Part shown: piece after piece, positions 17,601-27,209 of the stretch
How the letters are laid out: every line of letters starts with the position of its first letter
Position numbering within the stretch: the stretch's first letter is position 1
Assembly (NCBI GenBank): GCA_951828385.1
Contig: OX639973.1
Coordinates: 1,240,001 to 1,304,000 of the forward strand
Reading direction: 5' to 3'
DNA from: an uncultured Poribacteria bacterium
GTDB taxonomy: Bacteria; Poribacteria; WGA-4E; WGA-3G
Length of the DNA: 64,000 bases
Program-made: the position numbers and the translations under genes
The notes under the pieces: model-generated
What the model saw: only the letters and a program-made list of their open reading frames with translations
Told to the model about the DNA's origin: nothing
Databases searched by the model: none

Positions 17601-17888
17601 ATGTACATCGCCAAAGTAATCGGAAAAGCCGTTTCTATCGTTAAACATTCTGCATACGAAAACCGCACCCTGTTGCTCGTCCAACCGTTGAGTGTGAAAT
17701 CTCAACTTGTTCGCACGCCGACAATCGCTGTTGACTACGTCGGTGCGGGTGAAGGGGACACCGTGATTGTCGGTGCTGGGCCCGGCGTTGCCCAAGAAGT
17801 GTTCGGTATTGAAGACGCGCCCATCCGAGAACTCGTCATGGGTATTGTTGATCGGGTCGATATAACTTTCGAGGAGGACGAAGCATGA
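17601..17888 (+). CDS. EutN/CcmL-family microcompartment vertex protein 2
   Basis: 95 residues, a divergent paralog of its neighbour: YIAKVIGKAVSIVKHSAYENRT, LLLVQPL, TIAVDYVGAGEGDTVIVGAGPG, ELVMGIVDRVDI. The AGEGD block replaces the more usual AGVGE. A ribosome site (GGAG) lies within the end of the previous gene. It overlaps the lipoprotein gene downstream by ATGA (17885-17888). Two different vertex proteins side by side are known in some microcompartment loci. Here they stand without shell hexamers, so a structural role is likely but the compartment is not identified. Confidence 0.86.
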   Translation: MYIAKVIGKAVSIVKHSAYENRTLLLVQPLSVKSQLVRTPTIAVDYVGAGEGDTVIVGAGPGVAQEVFGIEDAPIRELVMGIVDRVDITFEEDEA

Positions 17889-18475
17889 AACGCATCATTG
17901 TATCTATTGGCTGCCTTGTAGCCATCTGCTTATATCTCAATGCTTGCAGAGTTGCGCAAGTATTATCCACACAATACAGCCAGAATATAGCAAGTGCCAC
18001 TTACGGGACCGAGGCGAACCACCCCGGTGTCAACGACGGTAATCTTAAAACCCTCGCGACACTTCCCGCACAAAACGAACGGAATTTCATCATCCGATTC
18101 GCTGATGTCCACCCCGTCCGAAAAATTGTCATCCACAACGGTAATCTTTTCCGGTTCGCGATGGACTACCTGAACGAAGAGACCGGCGAATGGGAAACTT
18201 TCGATACAGTCATTCAGCGGCGCAATCTCGGCGACGAAAGGGCACAAGCGGAGTTTGTCTTTGATCGGTTGGACTTTCGGACAAAGATGATTCGCGTCGC
18301 TGTCACCCGGACGGTCGATGATACAGTAATAAACAAAATAATGGCTGAACCGGGCGACAAGATCATTGACCGGCGAACAACGATTGCGGGTAGGTATTAT
18401 CCACACTATCGCATCATGGAGCCCTCAGTGGCGCAAATCCGAGAAATTGAAATTTACCACCTCGCGGAAAAGTAG
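17885..18475 (+). CDS. lipoprotein with a discoidin-like (galactose-binding fold) domain
   Basis: 196 residues. Signal peptide with lipobox LNAC (Cys21), so the protein is lipid-anchored. The rest (ASATYGTEANHPGVNDGN, FIIRFADVHPVRKIVIHNGNL, FVFDRLDFRTKMIRVAVTRT, IREIEIYHL) has the strand pattern of F5/8-type or discoidin domains. That fold often binds sugars or surfaces. The ligand is unknown. It overlaps the second vertex-protein gene by 4 nt, so the three genes form an operon. This is odd because one product is outside the membrane and two should be cytoplasmic. Confidence 0.72.
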   Translation: MKRIIVSIGCLVAICLYLNACRVAQVLSTQYSQNIASATYGTEANHPGVNDGNLKTLATLPAQNERNFIIRFADVHPVRKIVIHNGNLFRFAMDYLNEETGEWETFDTVIQRRNLGDERAQAEFVFDRLDFRTKMIRVAVTRTVDDTVINKIMAEPGDKIIDRRTTIAGRYYPHYRIMEPSVAQIREIEIYHLAEK

Positions 18476-18908
18476 ACAATCAAAAAAAAATGGTTAATAG
18501 TTAATAGTGGTTGGTAAAGAGGTTTTGGATAAAGCGGTTTTTAGTTAATAGTTAATGGTTTATAGGGGTTGGTAAAGAGGTTTTAGATGCATCAGAACCC
18601 TCTTTCCAACAACTAACAACCGCAGTGGTTCATGGTTAATAGTTTATGGTTTATGGTAAGAGGTCTTTTTCTTACCAATAACCAACAACCAACAACTAAC
18701 AACCATTCCTCCAACAACCAACAACTATCTTCAGCGATCCCTAAAAAGCGCGACCGAGGGCCGCGCCTACAGCACGGCATCGGCGCGCTTTAAACCCACA
18801 TTTTTCTAAAGTAAAACGAGACGACTTACAACAAACACCATAAAAGTGTCACCTGCTCACAGGTGTCTTAAAATTTTAGCAATAGACCCCTTTGGAGTTA
18901 ATCCTTTA
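18476..18908 (+). repeat. long repeat-rich gap before the C25 peptidase gene
   Basis: No gene seen. It holds several GGTTAATAGTTAATAG / GGTTGGTAAAGAGGTTTT units, then AACCAACAACCAACAACTAACAACC. A GC-rich hairpin follows at 18744-18791 (AAGCGCG-CCGA pairing with TCGG-CGCGCTT). The last 60 bases hold the probable ribosome site (GGAG at 18894-18897) of the next gene. Confidence 0.65.
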
Positions 18909-21900
18909 ATGCAAATGTCTCCCTTAAAGATACGCATAAGCGCGTACCTATGGGTACCAACGCTATTCATAACACTCTTTCTCTGTTTAGATTTTGGTTC
19001 CTTGCCTGTCCGAAATGGAATCGCAGCACCCTCAGCAGTCACCGCAAGAGATCAACGTTCAGGCACTGCCACGAGGGATAGCACGGTTCTACAAAAAGAC
19101 GTTGAATTAGTGAATGCCACCGCGCAAGGTGTGACAATTCAACTGCTCATCCCTAAATCCGATTTTCACTTTCGTAGCAGTGACACCGAAAACGGGATAG
19201 ACAAAGTTGAAAGTCAGGTGATCTCTTTCCCCGGGTGCCGGTTCACTACCGAACCGGGGATACCGCGTCTCCCCGTGCAGACCACACTCATCGCTGTCCC
19301 CGCCGATGTGGATTTTCAGCTGCGGATTGTCGAAAAGCGTTTCAGCACGCGCAGTGTCGAAAGGGTTGCATATACGCCAGCACCACAAGGAGCGATGCAC
19401 TTAGAAAAAGACCACTTCACACCAGAGAATCTCGTTGAAATCAGGGAAGCCGCATGGATTCGAGAAAACCGTGTCCTCCCCATCCAACTCAATCCTGTTC
19501 AGTATAACCCTGTCCGTCGTGAAGTGAGGCTCTACCACCGAATCGTGGTTGAAGTGCGTTTTATCAAAACAGTGACGCGGGGTGTGAGCGGCGCGCTCTC
19601 TGTAATGCAGAGTAGTTTGCACGCCGAATCTGCTGCTTATAATGCCATCTTCAACGATCTACTCGTTAATCCGCAAAATGCGGAGCAGTGGCGTTTACCG
19701 ATTGCACGAGCACCATCAGCACCGAGCGCGCCTTCCATGCATCCACAGTATAAGATCCACGTTACGGAATCCGGAATGTATAGCATTACGGCATCAGAAC
19801 TCGCCGCAGCGGGTGCTGATGTCACGGCTATCATGCCAAGGACACTGAAGTTAATAAACAGAGGAAAGCAGATTCCAATCTTTGTTCGCGGCGAAAGCGA
19901 TGATAAGTTTGATCCAACCGATGAAATCATTTTCTACGGCGAACGCCAGCAGGGAGAAACCAGTTACATTGACCCATCCACCGATGAGAATGTCTATTGG
20001 CTTTCATGGAACTCGGGCCCAGCGAGCCGGATGGGAACAAAATCAGCCTTTGCAGAGACAAGCGACCTACAAGATCATAAGTTTTTTTTGACCCGCGCCC
20101 ATATTGAACAGGATACAAAAAACGGTTTTAGAAGGTTCCGGGATGTAAATCTCGGCGCAGGACAAACATACGAAGAATTCGGTGGCGGTCTACAAACACG
20201 GTCGTTTGCTTTAACTGAACTGCCGCCACTTCCGAATGATAGTTGGTTCTGGGCACAACTGACCGCGCCAATTACAAAATCATTCAACTTCGCCCTCCCG
20301 GGTCTCACAGATACCGCACGACCCGCGACAGTCCGCGTGAGTCTCCACGGTAGATCCAACACAGGACATGATTGTGATATATGGCTCAATGATCAAATCA
20401 TACTTGATGAAGCACGATGGACCGGTGAAACCGAATATCAACTTCAGAACCCAGAACTCTCTCAATCCTTCCTTGAGAATGGACGCAATGTTCTTCAGAT
20501 TGCGAACTCCGGAAGCCCCGAAGCACTCATTGATATCATCCTGTTGAATTGGATCCAAGTTGACTATTGGCGGAATTTCGAGGCAAAATCGGATGTACTG
20601 CCGTTCGCAATTACGCCACTTCCGGACGAAACCGGTGCCGTAAATCCGAATTTTGAGGTTATTTTAAAGAACTTCTCTACGCCCGATGTCGAAATTTATG
20701 GGGTTGACGGTACCCGCCATGTCGGGTTGTCGGCACTCGTTGATGAGGATACTCCAGGCACTTATAGGATAATTTTCCGCTCTACGCAAATCCGCCCTAA
20801 GGACCCTATTGACCCTGCTATCCAATATATCGCGCTCACTCGGAACCAATTCCGAAAACCGAAAATTTCGGTAGACACTCCATCCGATCTGCGCAGCACG
20901 CGTAACGGAGCGGATTACATTATCATCACACACGCAAATTTTATCAACGAGGTTCAACCACTTGCTGACTTTCGTACCCAACAAGGCATACGGAGCAAAG
21001 TTGTTGATGTCCAAGATATCTATGACGAATTTAATCACGGCATCCTCAACCCGAATGCTATCCGTGAGTTCCTTAAATATGCCTACTCCAATTGGCAGCC
21101 GCCTGCCCCAACGTATGTCCTTCTCGTAGGCGATACGCACATTGATATGAAAAACGGAAGCAATTTTGTGCCAACGATACGCGTGCAAATCCCCGGCTAC
21201 GGATCGAGTGCAAGCGATCATCAGTTCGTCACATTCCGGGGTGAAGATAATTTTCCAGACATGCTCATCGGGAGGATGCCAGCGAATACTCGCGTTGATG
21301 CACGCATATTCGTGGAACGCACCATTCAACATGAAACGAGTTCACCGGTGGGCCCCTGGCACAAACGGCTTCTGATGCTTGCAGGTTCGGATCTCATATT
21401 TCATTCTCAGATTAATAAACTCGTTTCCCACAATCAACTCAGGAACAAATACGAGACCGAACGCATCTACGCGCCCGACAAAGATGAATTGGATTTGAGC
21501 ATCAACGAAAGTGTTACGACACCCATCGCCAGACAGGTGATCGACGGCTTCAACAACGGCGCGAGTCTGATCAACTATATTGGGCACGGCGGTGGTGGTA
21601 TCTGGTCAGACAGCCGCATGCTTGACTTTGAGGATCCCGAACAAAACTTAACCAATATTTCACAACTGCCATTAGTCATCAGCATGACCTGCTACACGGG
21701 CGCTTTTGACGGTACTAAAAACAGCCTCGCCGAAGAACTCCTTCGCTCGGAGAATGGTGGGGCTATCGCTGTCATCGGAGCCACCAGTATCGGACTCTTA
21801 TATGGTGACTATATTCTCAACAGCGAAATTCTGGATGTTATTTTCAAAGGACATACCCAAGATATCGGTGCAATCTTTGCCCAAGCCAAAATCCAGTTTC

Positions 21901-24023
21901 TCGTAAACTCCCCCGGATATCTCGATTTGACGGAAGTCTTCACCCTCTTCGGTGACCCAGCGGCACAGTTGAAAATACCCAGCAATCAGATAGAAGTGAC
22001 AATAGATTTCGCTAATTCATCTGCCGAAGACACTTTTGAAGAAGAGAATATGGTTACTGTCTCTGGAACACTCCTTGACCGGAGTTTTAGCGGGGATGTC
22101 GAAATTAGTGTTGTGCCAACAGCTGAAACCGACAACGATATACCGCCGGAAAAAGAAATAGTCTCTGTCGTTAACGGACGGTTCACGACACAAGTCCAAT
22201 TCCCAACAGACCCCCAATTTGATACGGGCAGCGTGCAAGCCTACGCATGGAATTCAGACAATGATGCAATTGGACATACCACCTATAACATCTTATCGCG
22301 ATACGTTGATAATGTGCGCCTTACGCCATTTCCCGTCGAACCAAACCAGCCCGCGTATCTTTACACAAAAGTCGTTAACGAAAGTGCCATTGACGAAATG
22401 ACCCTTTTTTGGAGTTGGGATGGTCATGAATTTTTTACGATCCCCGTCGTACCTCATACTGGCACGACCTATAGAAGCGAGCGACCTATCCCCGGATATC
22501 CTGAGGGCGATATTATCGATTATTACTTGGAAGTGAAACTAAAAAATGGACGCACATTACAAACAGAGACTGTTACTTATGATGTTGGATACGTTGAACC
22601 TGAAGTCGATCTTGTCCTTTTGGAGCAGACGATTACATGGGGCACCACACCGCCTTTTATGCTTTCAGCGCAAATCCGCAACCGCGGAAGCAAAACTGCC
22701 CGAAATGTTCCTGTACACTTTTTTCAGAAAACTGTGGACACCGAAACTGAGAACGCTGATACAAACAACACATCCCTGCCAACGCTCTCGGAACTACAGA
22801 ACACTGCACCTATTGAAGATGTTCAGATAATTTCTGAAATCCCACCTGACGGTCAAGTCACGGTAAGTGTACCGTGGCAGCCATTGCCCGGAGACTATCT
22901 TATCACTGTCTATGTGGATATGCCATCTGCCGAACAGCGAAATGGAGGCATCATTGAAATACAGGAAAGAAATAACAGAGGGGATCGGCAGTTTATTGGC
23001 AATCGTATCGTTCTGACCCCTGAAACGCCTAACCCGTCCGTTCAGAGCGAAGATGGCAGCTTCCAAGTCGCTATTCCGCCGGAAAGTCTCCAAACGACTA
23101 CGGTGCTGACCTATATCGAAGAGGCACTCACCATCATTAATCAACCCGATATTGTAAAAGCAACCCCCGCATCGGATATCGCCTATCAACTTGACTTGAG
23201 CGAACAGACGGAATTAACAGCAACTGTCACTTTCCTAAAGGCGGGAAGTGAAGACCCACATATCTACCGGCGTGACGACAACGGCAATTGGATTTTGACC
23301 AGAAACCAGGAAACAACGGATGAAGAGACGATCTCAGCAGAAGTGAAACTGCCCGGGACATTCGCACTCTTATCTCATAGTGATACAAGTCCACCCGTGC
23401 TTGCGTTAACCTTTGAACATCAAGGTTTCGTGGAGGGTGATTATATCTCTGACACCCCAACCATTTCAGCACAGATTGAAGATGCCAACGGTATTGACTC
23501 ACGACCAGCACACATAATCCTCACCCAAAACGGGCAGCGCGTGCCAGAGGACGAATATGTGATTACCGCATCGCCTACCAACAACCATCTGATACTTATA
23601 ACCTATACCCCTGTCTTGGAGCCGGGCGAGTACCGTATTCGGTTGCAGGCACAAGACGCAAACGGCAACGCATCAGACGCGACGCAGACCGCGACCGTCG
23701 CAGGCGAATTTGAGATCAAAAATATCGCCAATTTCCCGAATCCTTTCGTTCCTGGAGACGGCACACATTTTGCCTACTACCTCACGAAGGGGGCTGACGA
23801 GGTAACCCTGAAAATCTACACGATAACGGGGCGTCTCATCCTCGCCGTTGACACGCTTGACGCGTCTGTCTCTTTCAACGAATTCCACTTCGACGGCTAT
23901 GATGCTGACGGTGAACCGCTTGCAAACGGTGTCTATCTCTACAAGTTCACCGCCAAATTCACCAACGCCCAAGGCAACACTGTCCGCAAACAGAAGGTCG
24001 GAAAAATAGCGGTGCGAAAATAG
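18909..24023 (+). CDS. secreted gingipain-like (C25) peptidase with FlgD-like sorting tail
   Basis: 1704 residues from ATG 18909, chosen over GTG 18846 because GGAG lies 11 nt before it and a signal peptide (LWVPTLFITLFLCLDF) follows. Residues ~60-260 are a propeptide-like region. A jelly-roll-like region and the C25 domain come next: ADYIIITHANFINEVQPLA, YVLLVGDTHIDM, catalytic His893 in NYIGHGGGG and Cys928 in SMTCYTGAF. This layout resembles PorU and other C25 proteins. Ig-like domains follow (CARDB-like DLVLLEQTITWG; PPVLALTFEHQGF). The end has a FlgD-type or T9SS-type domain (FPNPFVPGDGTHFAYYL, LKIYTITGRLI, NGVYLYKFTAKF). Secreted or surface location is inferred. Whether a type IX system is present cannot be seen here. 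Confidence 0.87.
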   Translation: MQMSPLKIRISAYLWVPTLFITLFLCLDFGSLPVRNGIAAPSAVTARDQRSGTATRDSTVLQKDVELVNATAQGVTIQLLIPKSDFHFRSSDTENGIDKVESQVISFPGCRFTTEPGIPRLPVQTTLIAVPADVDFQLRIVEKRFSTRSVERVAYTPAPQGAMHLEKDHFTPENLVEIREAAWIRENRVLPIQLNPVQYNPVRREVRLYHRIVVEVRFIKTVTRGVSGALSVMQSSLHAESAAYNAIFNDLLVNPQNAEQWRLPIARAPSAPSAPSMHPQYKIHVTESGMYSITASELAAAGADVTAIMPRTLKLINRGKQIPIFVRGESDDKFDPTDEIIFYGERQQGETSYIDPSTDENVYWLSWNSGPASRMGTKSAFAETSDLQDHKFFLTRAHIEQDTKNGFRRFRDVNLGAGQTYEEFGGGLQTRSFALTELPPLPNDSWFWAQLTAPITKSFNFALPGLTDTARPATVRVSLHGRSNTGHDCDIWLNDQIILDEARWTGETEYQLQNPELSQSFLENGRNVLQIANSGSPEALIDIILLNWIQVDYWRNFEAKSDVLPFAITPLPDETGAVNPNFEVILKNFSTPDVEIYGVDGTRHVGLSALVDEDTPGTYRIIFRSTQIRPKDPIDPAIQYIALTRNQFRKPKISVDTPSDLRSTRNGADYIIITHANFINEVQPLADFRTQQGIRSKVVDVQDIYDEFNHGILNPNAIREFLKYAYSNWQPPAPTYVLLVGDTHIDMKNGSNFVPTIRVQIPGYGSSASDHQFVTFRGEDNFPDMLIGRMPANTRVDARIFVERTIQHETSSPVGPWHKRLLMLAGSDLIFHSQINKLVSHNQLRNKYETERIYAPDKDELDLSINESVTTPIARQVIDGFNNGASLINYIGHGGGGIWSDSRMLDFEDPEQNLTNISQLPLVISMTCYTGAFDGTKNSLAEELLRSENGGAIAVIGATSIGLLYGDYILNSEILDVIFKGHTQDIGAIFAQAKIQFLVNSPGYLDLTEVFTLFGDPAAQLKIPSNQIEVTIDFANSSAEDTFEEENMVTVSGTLLDRSFSGDVEISVVPTAETDNDIPPEKEIVSVVNGRFTTQVQFPTDPQFDTGSVQAYAWNSDNDAIGHTTYNILSRYVDNVRLTPFPVEPNQPAYLYTKVVNESAIDEMTLFWSWDGHEFFTIPVVPHTGTTYRSERPIPGYPEGDIIDYYLEVKLKNGRTLQTETVTYDVGYVEPEVDLVLLEQTITWGTTPPFMLSAQIRNRGSKTARNVPVHFFQKTVDTETENADTNNTSLPTLSELQNTAPIEDVQIISEIPPDGQVTVSVPWQPLPGDYLITVYVDMPSAEQRNGGIIEIQERNNRGDRQFIGNRIVLTPETPNPSVQSEDGSFQVAIPPESLQTTTVLTYIEEALTIINQPDIVKATPASDIAYQLDLSEQTELTATVTFLKAGSEDPHIYRRDDNGNWILTRNQETTDEETISAEVKLPGTFALLSHSDTSPPVLALTFEHQGFVEGDYISDTPTISAQIEDANGIDSRPAHIILTQNGQRVPEDEYVITASPTNNHLILITYTPVLEPGEYRIRLQAQDANGNASDATQTATVAGEFEIKNIANFPNPFVPGDGTHFAYYLTKGADEVTLKIYTITGRLILAVDTLDASVSFNEFHFDGYDADGEPLANGVYLYKFTAKFTNAQGNTVRKQKVGKIAVRK

Positions 24024-24163
24024 TTGTCAGTTAACAGTTGTCAGTTTGCCTCACAGTGAGAGTTAAGAGGTTTTGGGAGTATCTCAACTCTCTTCTGACA
24101 ACTGAAAGATTTTTCGCAGAAAAATCGTACTGACAACTGATAACTATTTCCTCTGATAACTAA
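24024..24163 (+). repeat. intergenic repeat array with GATTTTTC hairpin
   Basis: GTTGTCAGTTAACAGTTGTCAG, then TTTGCCTCACAGTGAGAGTT, then the hairpin GATTTTTCGCAGAAAAATC (about 24109), then CTGACAACTGATAACT. It separates two convergent genes and could end transcription from either side. Confidence 0.7.
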
Positions 24164-25201
24164 TTACCGCTTACGTTGGAGAACTTCAATAATCTTATCA
24201 AAAGGCTTATCTGGAAACAGAGACGCAAGTTTCTGTGTATACGTCAGCGGTGTGAGTTCCAAAATCTCACCATCAATATCTACCTTATAGTTCCGCTGCA
24301 AATCGGGTTCCGCTTCAAGGAGTGCCTCAACGACCCCTAAGCACTCGTCAAGTGCCGGTGCCTCCTCCCGGATACCATACCACGTCCCTATCGCTACAAG
24401 GAGCGGAGACATCTCATAATCGTGAGATGCATCGTCACGCAGTTTCAAGTTCTGAATAACATCGTAGCGAAACTTCGCTCTAACAGATGCACTCGGATCG
24501 GCACCGTATTTGAGCAGGAGTCGCACCTTTTCAGGTTGATAGACCTCACACGCAAATACAAGCGCGTTTGTGATAACTGAAGCGGCGGGTTGAGTGGTTT
24601 TAAGCAGTTTCTCCGTTACGTCCAAAGCAAAGGTCTGTGTCAACGCAGATGCTAAATCCTTCTCAATATCTATCTCATTGGCTGCTGCGACAGTAAATAA
24701 AAGCCCAAGGATAAATTCTCGCCCATAAGCTGCCGCGATTTCGATGGGTCGAAATTTAATCTGATTGCCACAAACGAATTGCTGTTCAAGCAATTGTGGA
24801 TTGGAAGTGACATACGCGCCAGCCCTTGTCCAATCGTCCATCATAAGTGCTGCAGCTAAATCAGGGATTGCACCGTTTTCAACCAAGAGATCATAGAGAG
24901 GCTTTCGCGGTTCAGCTTCAAACGCCGAGTGATGCCACGGTTTCACCAACAAATCCATCGGTGCTTTACCCTCAGCCTGTCCTTCCGTCACCAAAGATGG
25001 ATCCGCTGCAATCAGGACTTTAGCGATTTCTATTCGAGCGCACCCCGCAGCAATCGCGAGGAGGCTTACACCTCTCCAATTCCCCGGAATGTCAAACCGT
25101 TGTCTAAGCACATCTGGCTTGCTGTTGATTTCTGCCTGAACCTGTTCAAGGTCGTCCATGCGAATCGCAGCGACGATATTTGTTACTGCACCATGTTCCG
25201 T
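24164..25201 (-). pseudogene. ankyrin-family gene, C-terminal part, cut off by the TnpB element
   Basis: 345 residues of ankyrin-like helical repeats: LLAIAAGCARIEIAKVLIAADPSLV, LYDLLVENGAIPDLAAALMMDDW, IEIAAAYGREFILGLLF, VRLLLKYGADPSASV. The frame begins inside the inserted element with no proper start. Removing 25202-26705 joins it in phase to the fragment at 26706-27209, giving a 513-residue protein. The intact family (starts with a LEHLKSQAKQLLKAH-type helix, then ankyrins) is of unknown function. It might still be translated from a TTG at 25204. Confidence 0.85.
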
Positions 25202-25204
25202 CAA

Positions 25205-25230
25205 CTACCCAAGCCTAAAGACTTGGGCTT
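25205..25230 (-). repeat. right-end hairpin of the TnpB element
   Basis: CCCAAG (25208-25213) pairs with CTTGGG (25222-25227). The tnpB stop codon (25215-25217) sits in the loop, and the end reads GGGTAGTTG on the minus strand, as is typical for IS200/IS605 right ends. Any guide (omega) RNA of this element would cover this end and the 3' part of tnpB. Its 5' limit cannot be set by eye. Confidence 0.75.
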
Positions 25231-26504
25231 GTGATAGGAAACAACGTTAGCTGTGTTGCTTCCTGCAAACCCGTGTCTCGTGCTTCGTTCTTGTTTCTCG
25301 TTTCATAGAGGGTGGTAACCCACCGCTCTCCACGAAAGGCAGCAGCTGCCTTAAAAAGTATGTTTATCGCAGCATTGTGGTCTCTGTCTAAAACCGTGCC
25401 ACAAAACTGACAGTTAAAAGTTCGTATCGCCAGAGAAAGTTTCTTTGGCGACTTCTGACCGCAACTTGAGCAGATTTGCGAGGTGTTCTTGGGATCAACT
25501 TGGTGGAAGTGGAAACCGTCTCTTTCGGCTATGTTTCCGCACCACTCAAAGAAGGTTGCCCAAGACGCATCGCTGATACTCTTGCTGAGGTATTTATTTT
25601 TTATCATATTAGATACGCGTAAGTCCTCTGCCACTAATACGTTATTTTTCTCGTGGTGATAGAGTTTATAGACGAGTTTACCGATAAAATCTTTACGTCT
25701 GTTTGTTGTTCGCTCATGGTGTAAAGCGAGTTTGTGTTGTTGTTTCTTTCTACGGTGGCTACCTTTTTTCTTACGCGAAAGGGCTCTCGCGTGTTTTCGC
25801 AGCAAACCTTCTGCTTGACGATACCAACGCGGGTTGTCCTCTTTTTCGCCTTCAGAAGTTGTGAGATAGTGTGTCGTCCCCATATCAACAGCGATTGCAC
25901 ACGTCGATTCTACCTTCAGTGTATCCGGAAGTTCGCAAGAGATATGGGCATACCAGCCACTCGCTTTTTTGATGAGTGTGACTTCTTTCGGGTCGCCTTG
26001 AAGGGGGCGGTGCATGTATATCTTGACTTCACCTAAACCCGGCACTTTGAGTCGGTCATGTTTCCAGGCTGTTTCACGGATAGGCATCTGGCGAACTTTT
26101 ATGATCTTTCTATCTGTGTCTTTTGTCTTTCGCTGAACAACTTTCGGATATTTGCGAAGTTTCCACGTCATAGACCTAATCCGTTTACGGTGTCTTGGAT
26201 AGCCTTTTTTCAAAGCACCTTGTTCGCACCGGCTATAGAAACCGTCGTAAGCTTTGTCCGTGCGTTCCAAGGCACACACTTGCATATCTTGTGGCACTTC
26301 ACGGAAGTCGGCATATTTTTTACGGGCGACTGTCAATTTATTCTTCTGTTCGGAGCAAGACACTTTTTCACCTTCCGTCTCCCACGCAACCTTGCGGTCA
26401 TGGCGTGCAGAGTTCTGAAGTTCACAAAGGTGTGCCAGCCACTTTAATAAGGTTTGCTCCTGTGTGTGCGTAGGATACACAGGGTATCTAAATGTTAAAA
26501 TCAT
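25215..26504 (-). CDS. tnpB: TnpB RNA-guided nuclease of the IS200/IS605 type
   Basis: 429 residues, complete. An N-terminal helix-turn-helix-like domain is followed by a split RuvC nuclease: Asp207 in IAVDMGTTHYLT, Glu293 in VLVAEDLRV, and Asp373/375 in DRDHNAAINI. The zinc finger has Cys345/Cys348 (CSSCG) and Cys365/Cys368 (CQFCG). All catalytic residues are present, so it is probably active. Known TnpB proteins cut DNA next to the element's target motif under the guidance of a right-end RNA, which favours keeping the element. Here the expected flanking motif is the T-rich sequence before the left end (TTTTAC). A Lys/Arg-rich stretch (243-275) separates the first two RuvC parts. Confidence 0.95.
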   Translation of the reverse strand: MILTFRYPVYPTHTQEQTLLKWLAHLCELQNSARHDRKVAWETEGEKVSCSEQKNKLTVARKKYADFREVPQDMQVCALERTDKAYDGFYSRCEQGALKKGYPRHRKRIRSMTWKLRKYPKVVQRKTKDTDRKIIKVRQMPIRETAWKHDRLKVPGLGEVKIYMHRPLQGDPKEVTLIKKASGWYAHISCELPDTLKVESTCAIAVDMGTTHYLTTSEGEKEDNPRWYRQAEGLLRKHARALSRKKKGSHRRKKQQHKLALHHERTTNRRKDFIGKLVYKLYHHEKNNVLVAEDLRVSNMIKNKYLSKSISDASWATFFEWCGNIAERDGFHFHQVDPKNTSQICSSCGQKSPKKLSLAIRTFNCQFCGTVLDRDHNAAINILFKAAAAFRGERWVTTLYETRNKNEARDTGLQEATQLTLFPITSPSL

Positions 26505-26674
26505 GGTATTTCACGTATCACGCCTTTAACCCCTATTCAGTGGGTAGGCAGACACGTCACCAAGTGGTAACGCTGAATATGTCTGCCAACGTGATATTAT
26601 CATTATATCACAATTTGAGACCAAAAGCAATGTTTTTTCAACACTCTGGCCTCATTAACGAGGGCGGTTTTTCC

Positions 26675-26705
26675 TCCCAAAGCTAAAGCATTGGGTTTCC
26701 AAACC
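26675..26705 (-). repeat. left-end hairpin of the TnpB element
   Basis: On the plus strand CCCAA...GC-TAAA-GC...TTGGG (26676-26695) forms a stem with an A-A mismatch. The minus-strand sequence, AACCCAATGCTTTAGCTTTGGG, closely matches the left end of the second element at 63527 (AACCCC-TTGCTTTAGCT-GGGG). Confidence 0.75.
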
Positions 26706-27209
26706 GTAAAACTTGATGAAAAGATCATAGAGCTGGCGTATGGGTCTGTACCATCGTTCTTTACCGAAATTTATCAGGTCTCTTGAAGCGAGTGCTTCGA
26801 TAGGCGTTTGTCCATTTTCATCCGTAGCGGAGATGAGCGACGGAGCATCGGTAATTAGTTCCTCCACCCGTTGAATATCTCTTTGTGTGAGATCAGGCGT
26901 ACGGAGTATCTGGAACAAAAGATCTTTGGGTGAGATTTTTTCCGCATCCCGTTCTTGATGTCGTACCGCTTCCTTTAACCGCGTCCAACTTGCGAACCCG
27001 TATTCACGGGCGATAACGAGTTGCGCGTCTTGCAGACCGAAAGCAGTATTTTGAATCTCTACATCGGTAGCATCAGAGAGTTTTGGGAAAAACGAGCGAA
27101 TACGCTGAAGCGTATCGGGAGAGCCGTCCTTATGTGCCTTAAGCAGCTGCTTTGCTTGGGACTTAAGGTGTTCAAGGCTCGGGTTGCGGGGTAACTGTTT
27201 ATGTTGCAT
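26706..27209 (-). pseudogene. ankyrin-family gene, N-terminal part, truncated by the TnpB element
   Basis: 168 native codons: start MQHKQLPRNPSLEHLKSQAKQ, helical region (EIQNTAFGLQDAQLVIAREYGF, SWTRLKEAVRHQ), first ankyrin-like unit (LITDAPSLISATDENGQTPIEALASR) and LYDLFIKFY at the break. The frame then runs about 17 codons into the element and stops at 26655. The ribosome site for this gene (GAGGAG, just upstream of 27209 on the minus strand) is intact, so a truncated product may be made. Confidence 0.85.

Larger units (their letters stand above)
25202..26705 (-). mobile_element. IS200/IS605-type element carrying only tnpB (1504 bp)
   Basis: Limits were set from the split ankyrin gene: joining 25201 to 26706 restores one reading frame. 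On the minus strand the left end starts GGTTTGGAAACCC just after TTTTAC, which fits insertion 3' of a short T-rich target as in this family. No target duplication is expected or seen. Subterminal hairpins lie at both ends. There is no Y1 transposase inside, so movement would need TnpA in trans. Confidence 0.85.

Noticed and set aside
18846-18908. GTG 18846 as the start of the C25 peptidase
   Set aside because: It would place 21 non-signal residues before the signal peptide and lacks a ribosome site. ATG 18909 has GGAG upstream.
20664-21332. 222-codon minus-strand open frame inside the C25 peptidase gene
   Set aside because: It is a shadow of a clearly coding plus-strand gene, with no family features.
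26655-26705. Last ~17 codons of the N-terminal ankyrin frame as native sequence
   Set aside because: They are encoded by the left end of the TnpB element, including its hairpin.
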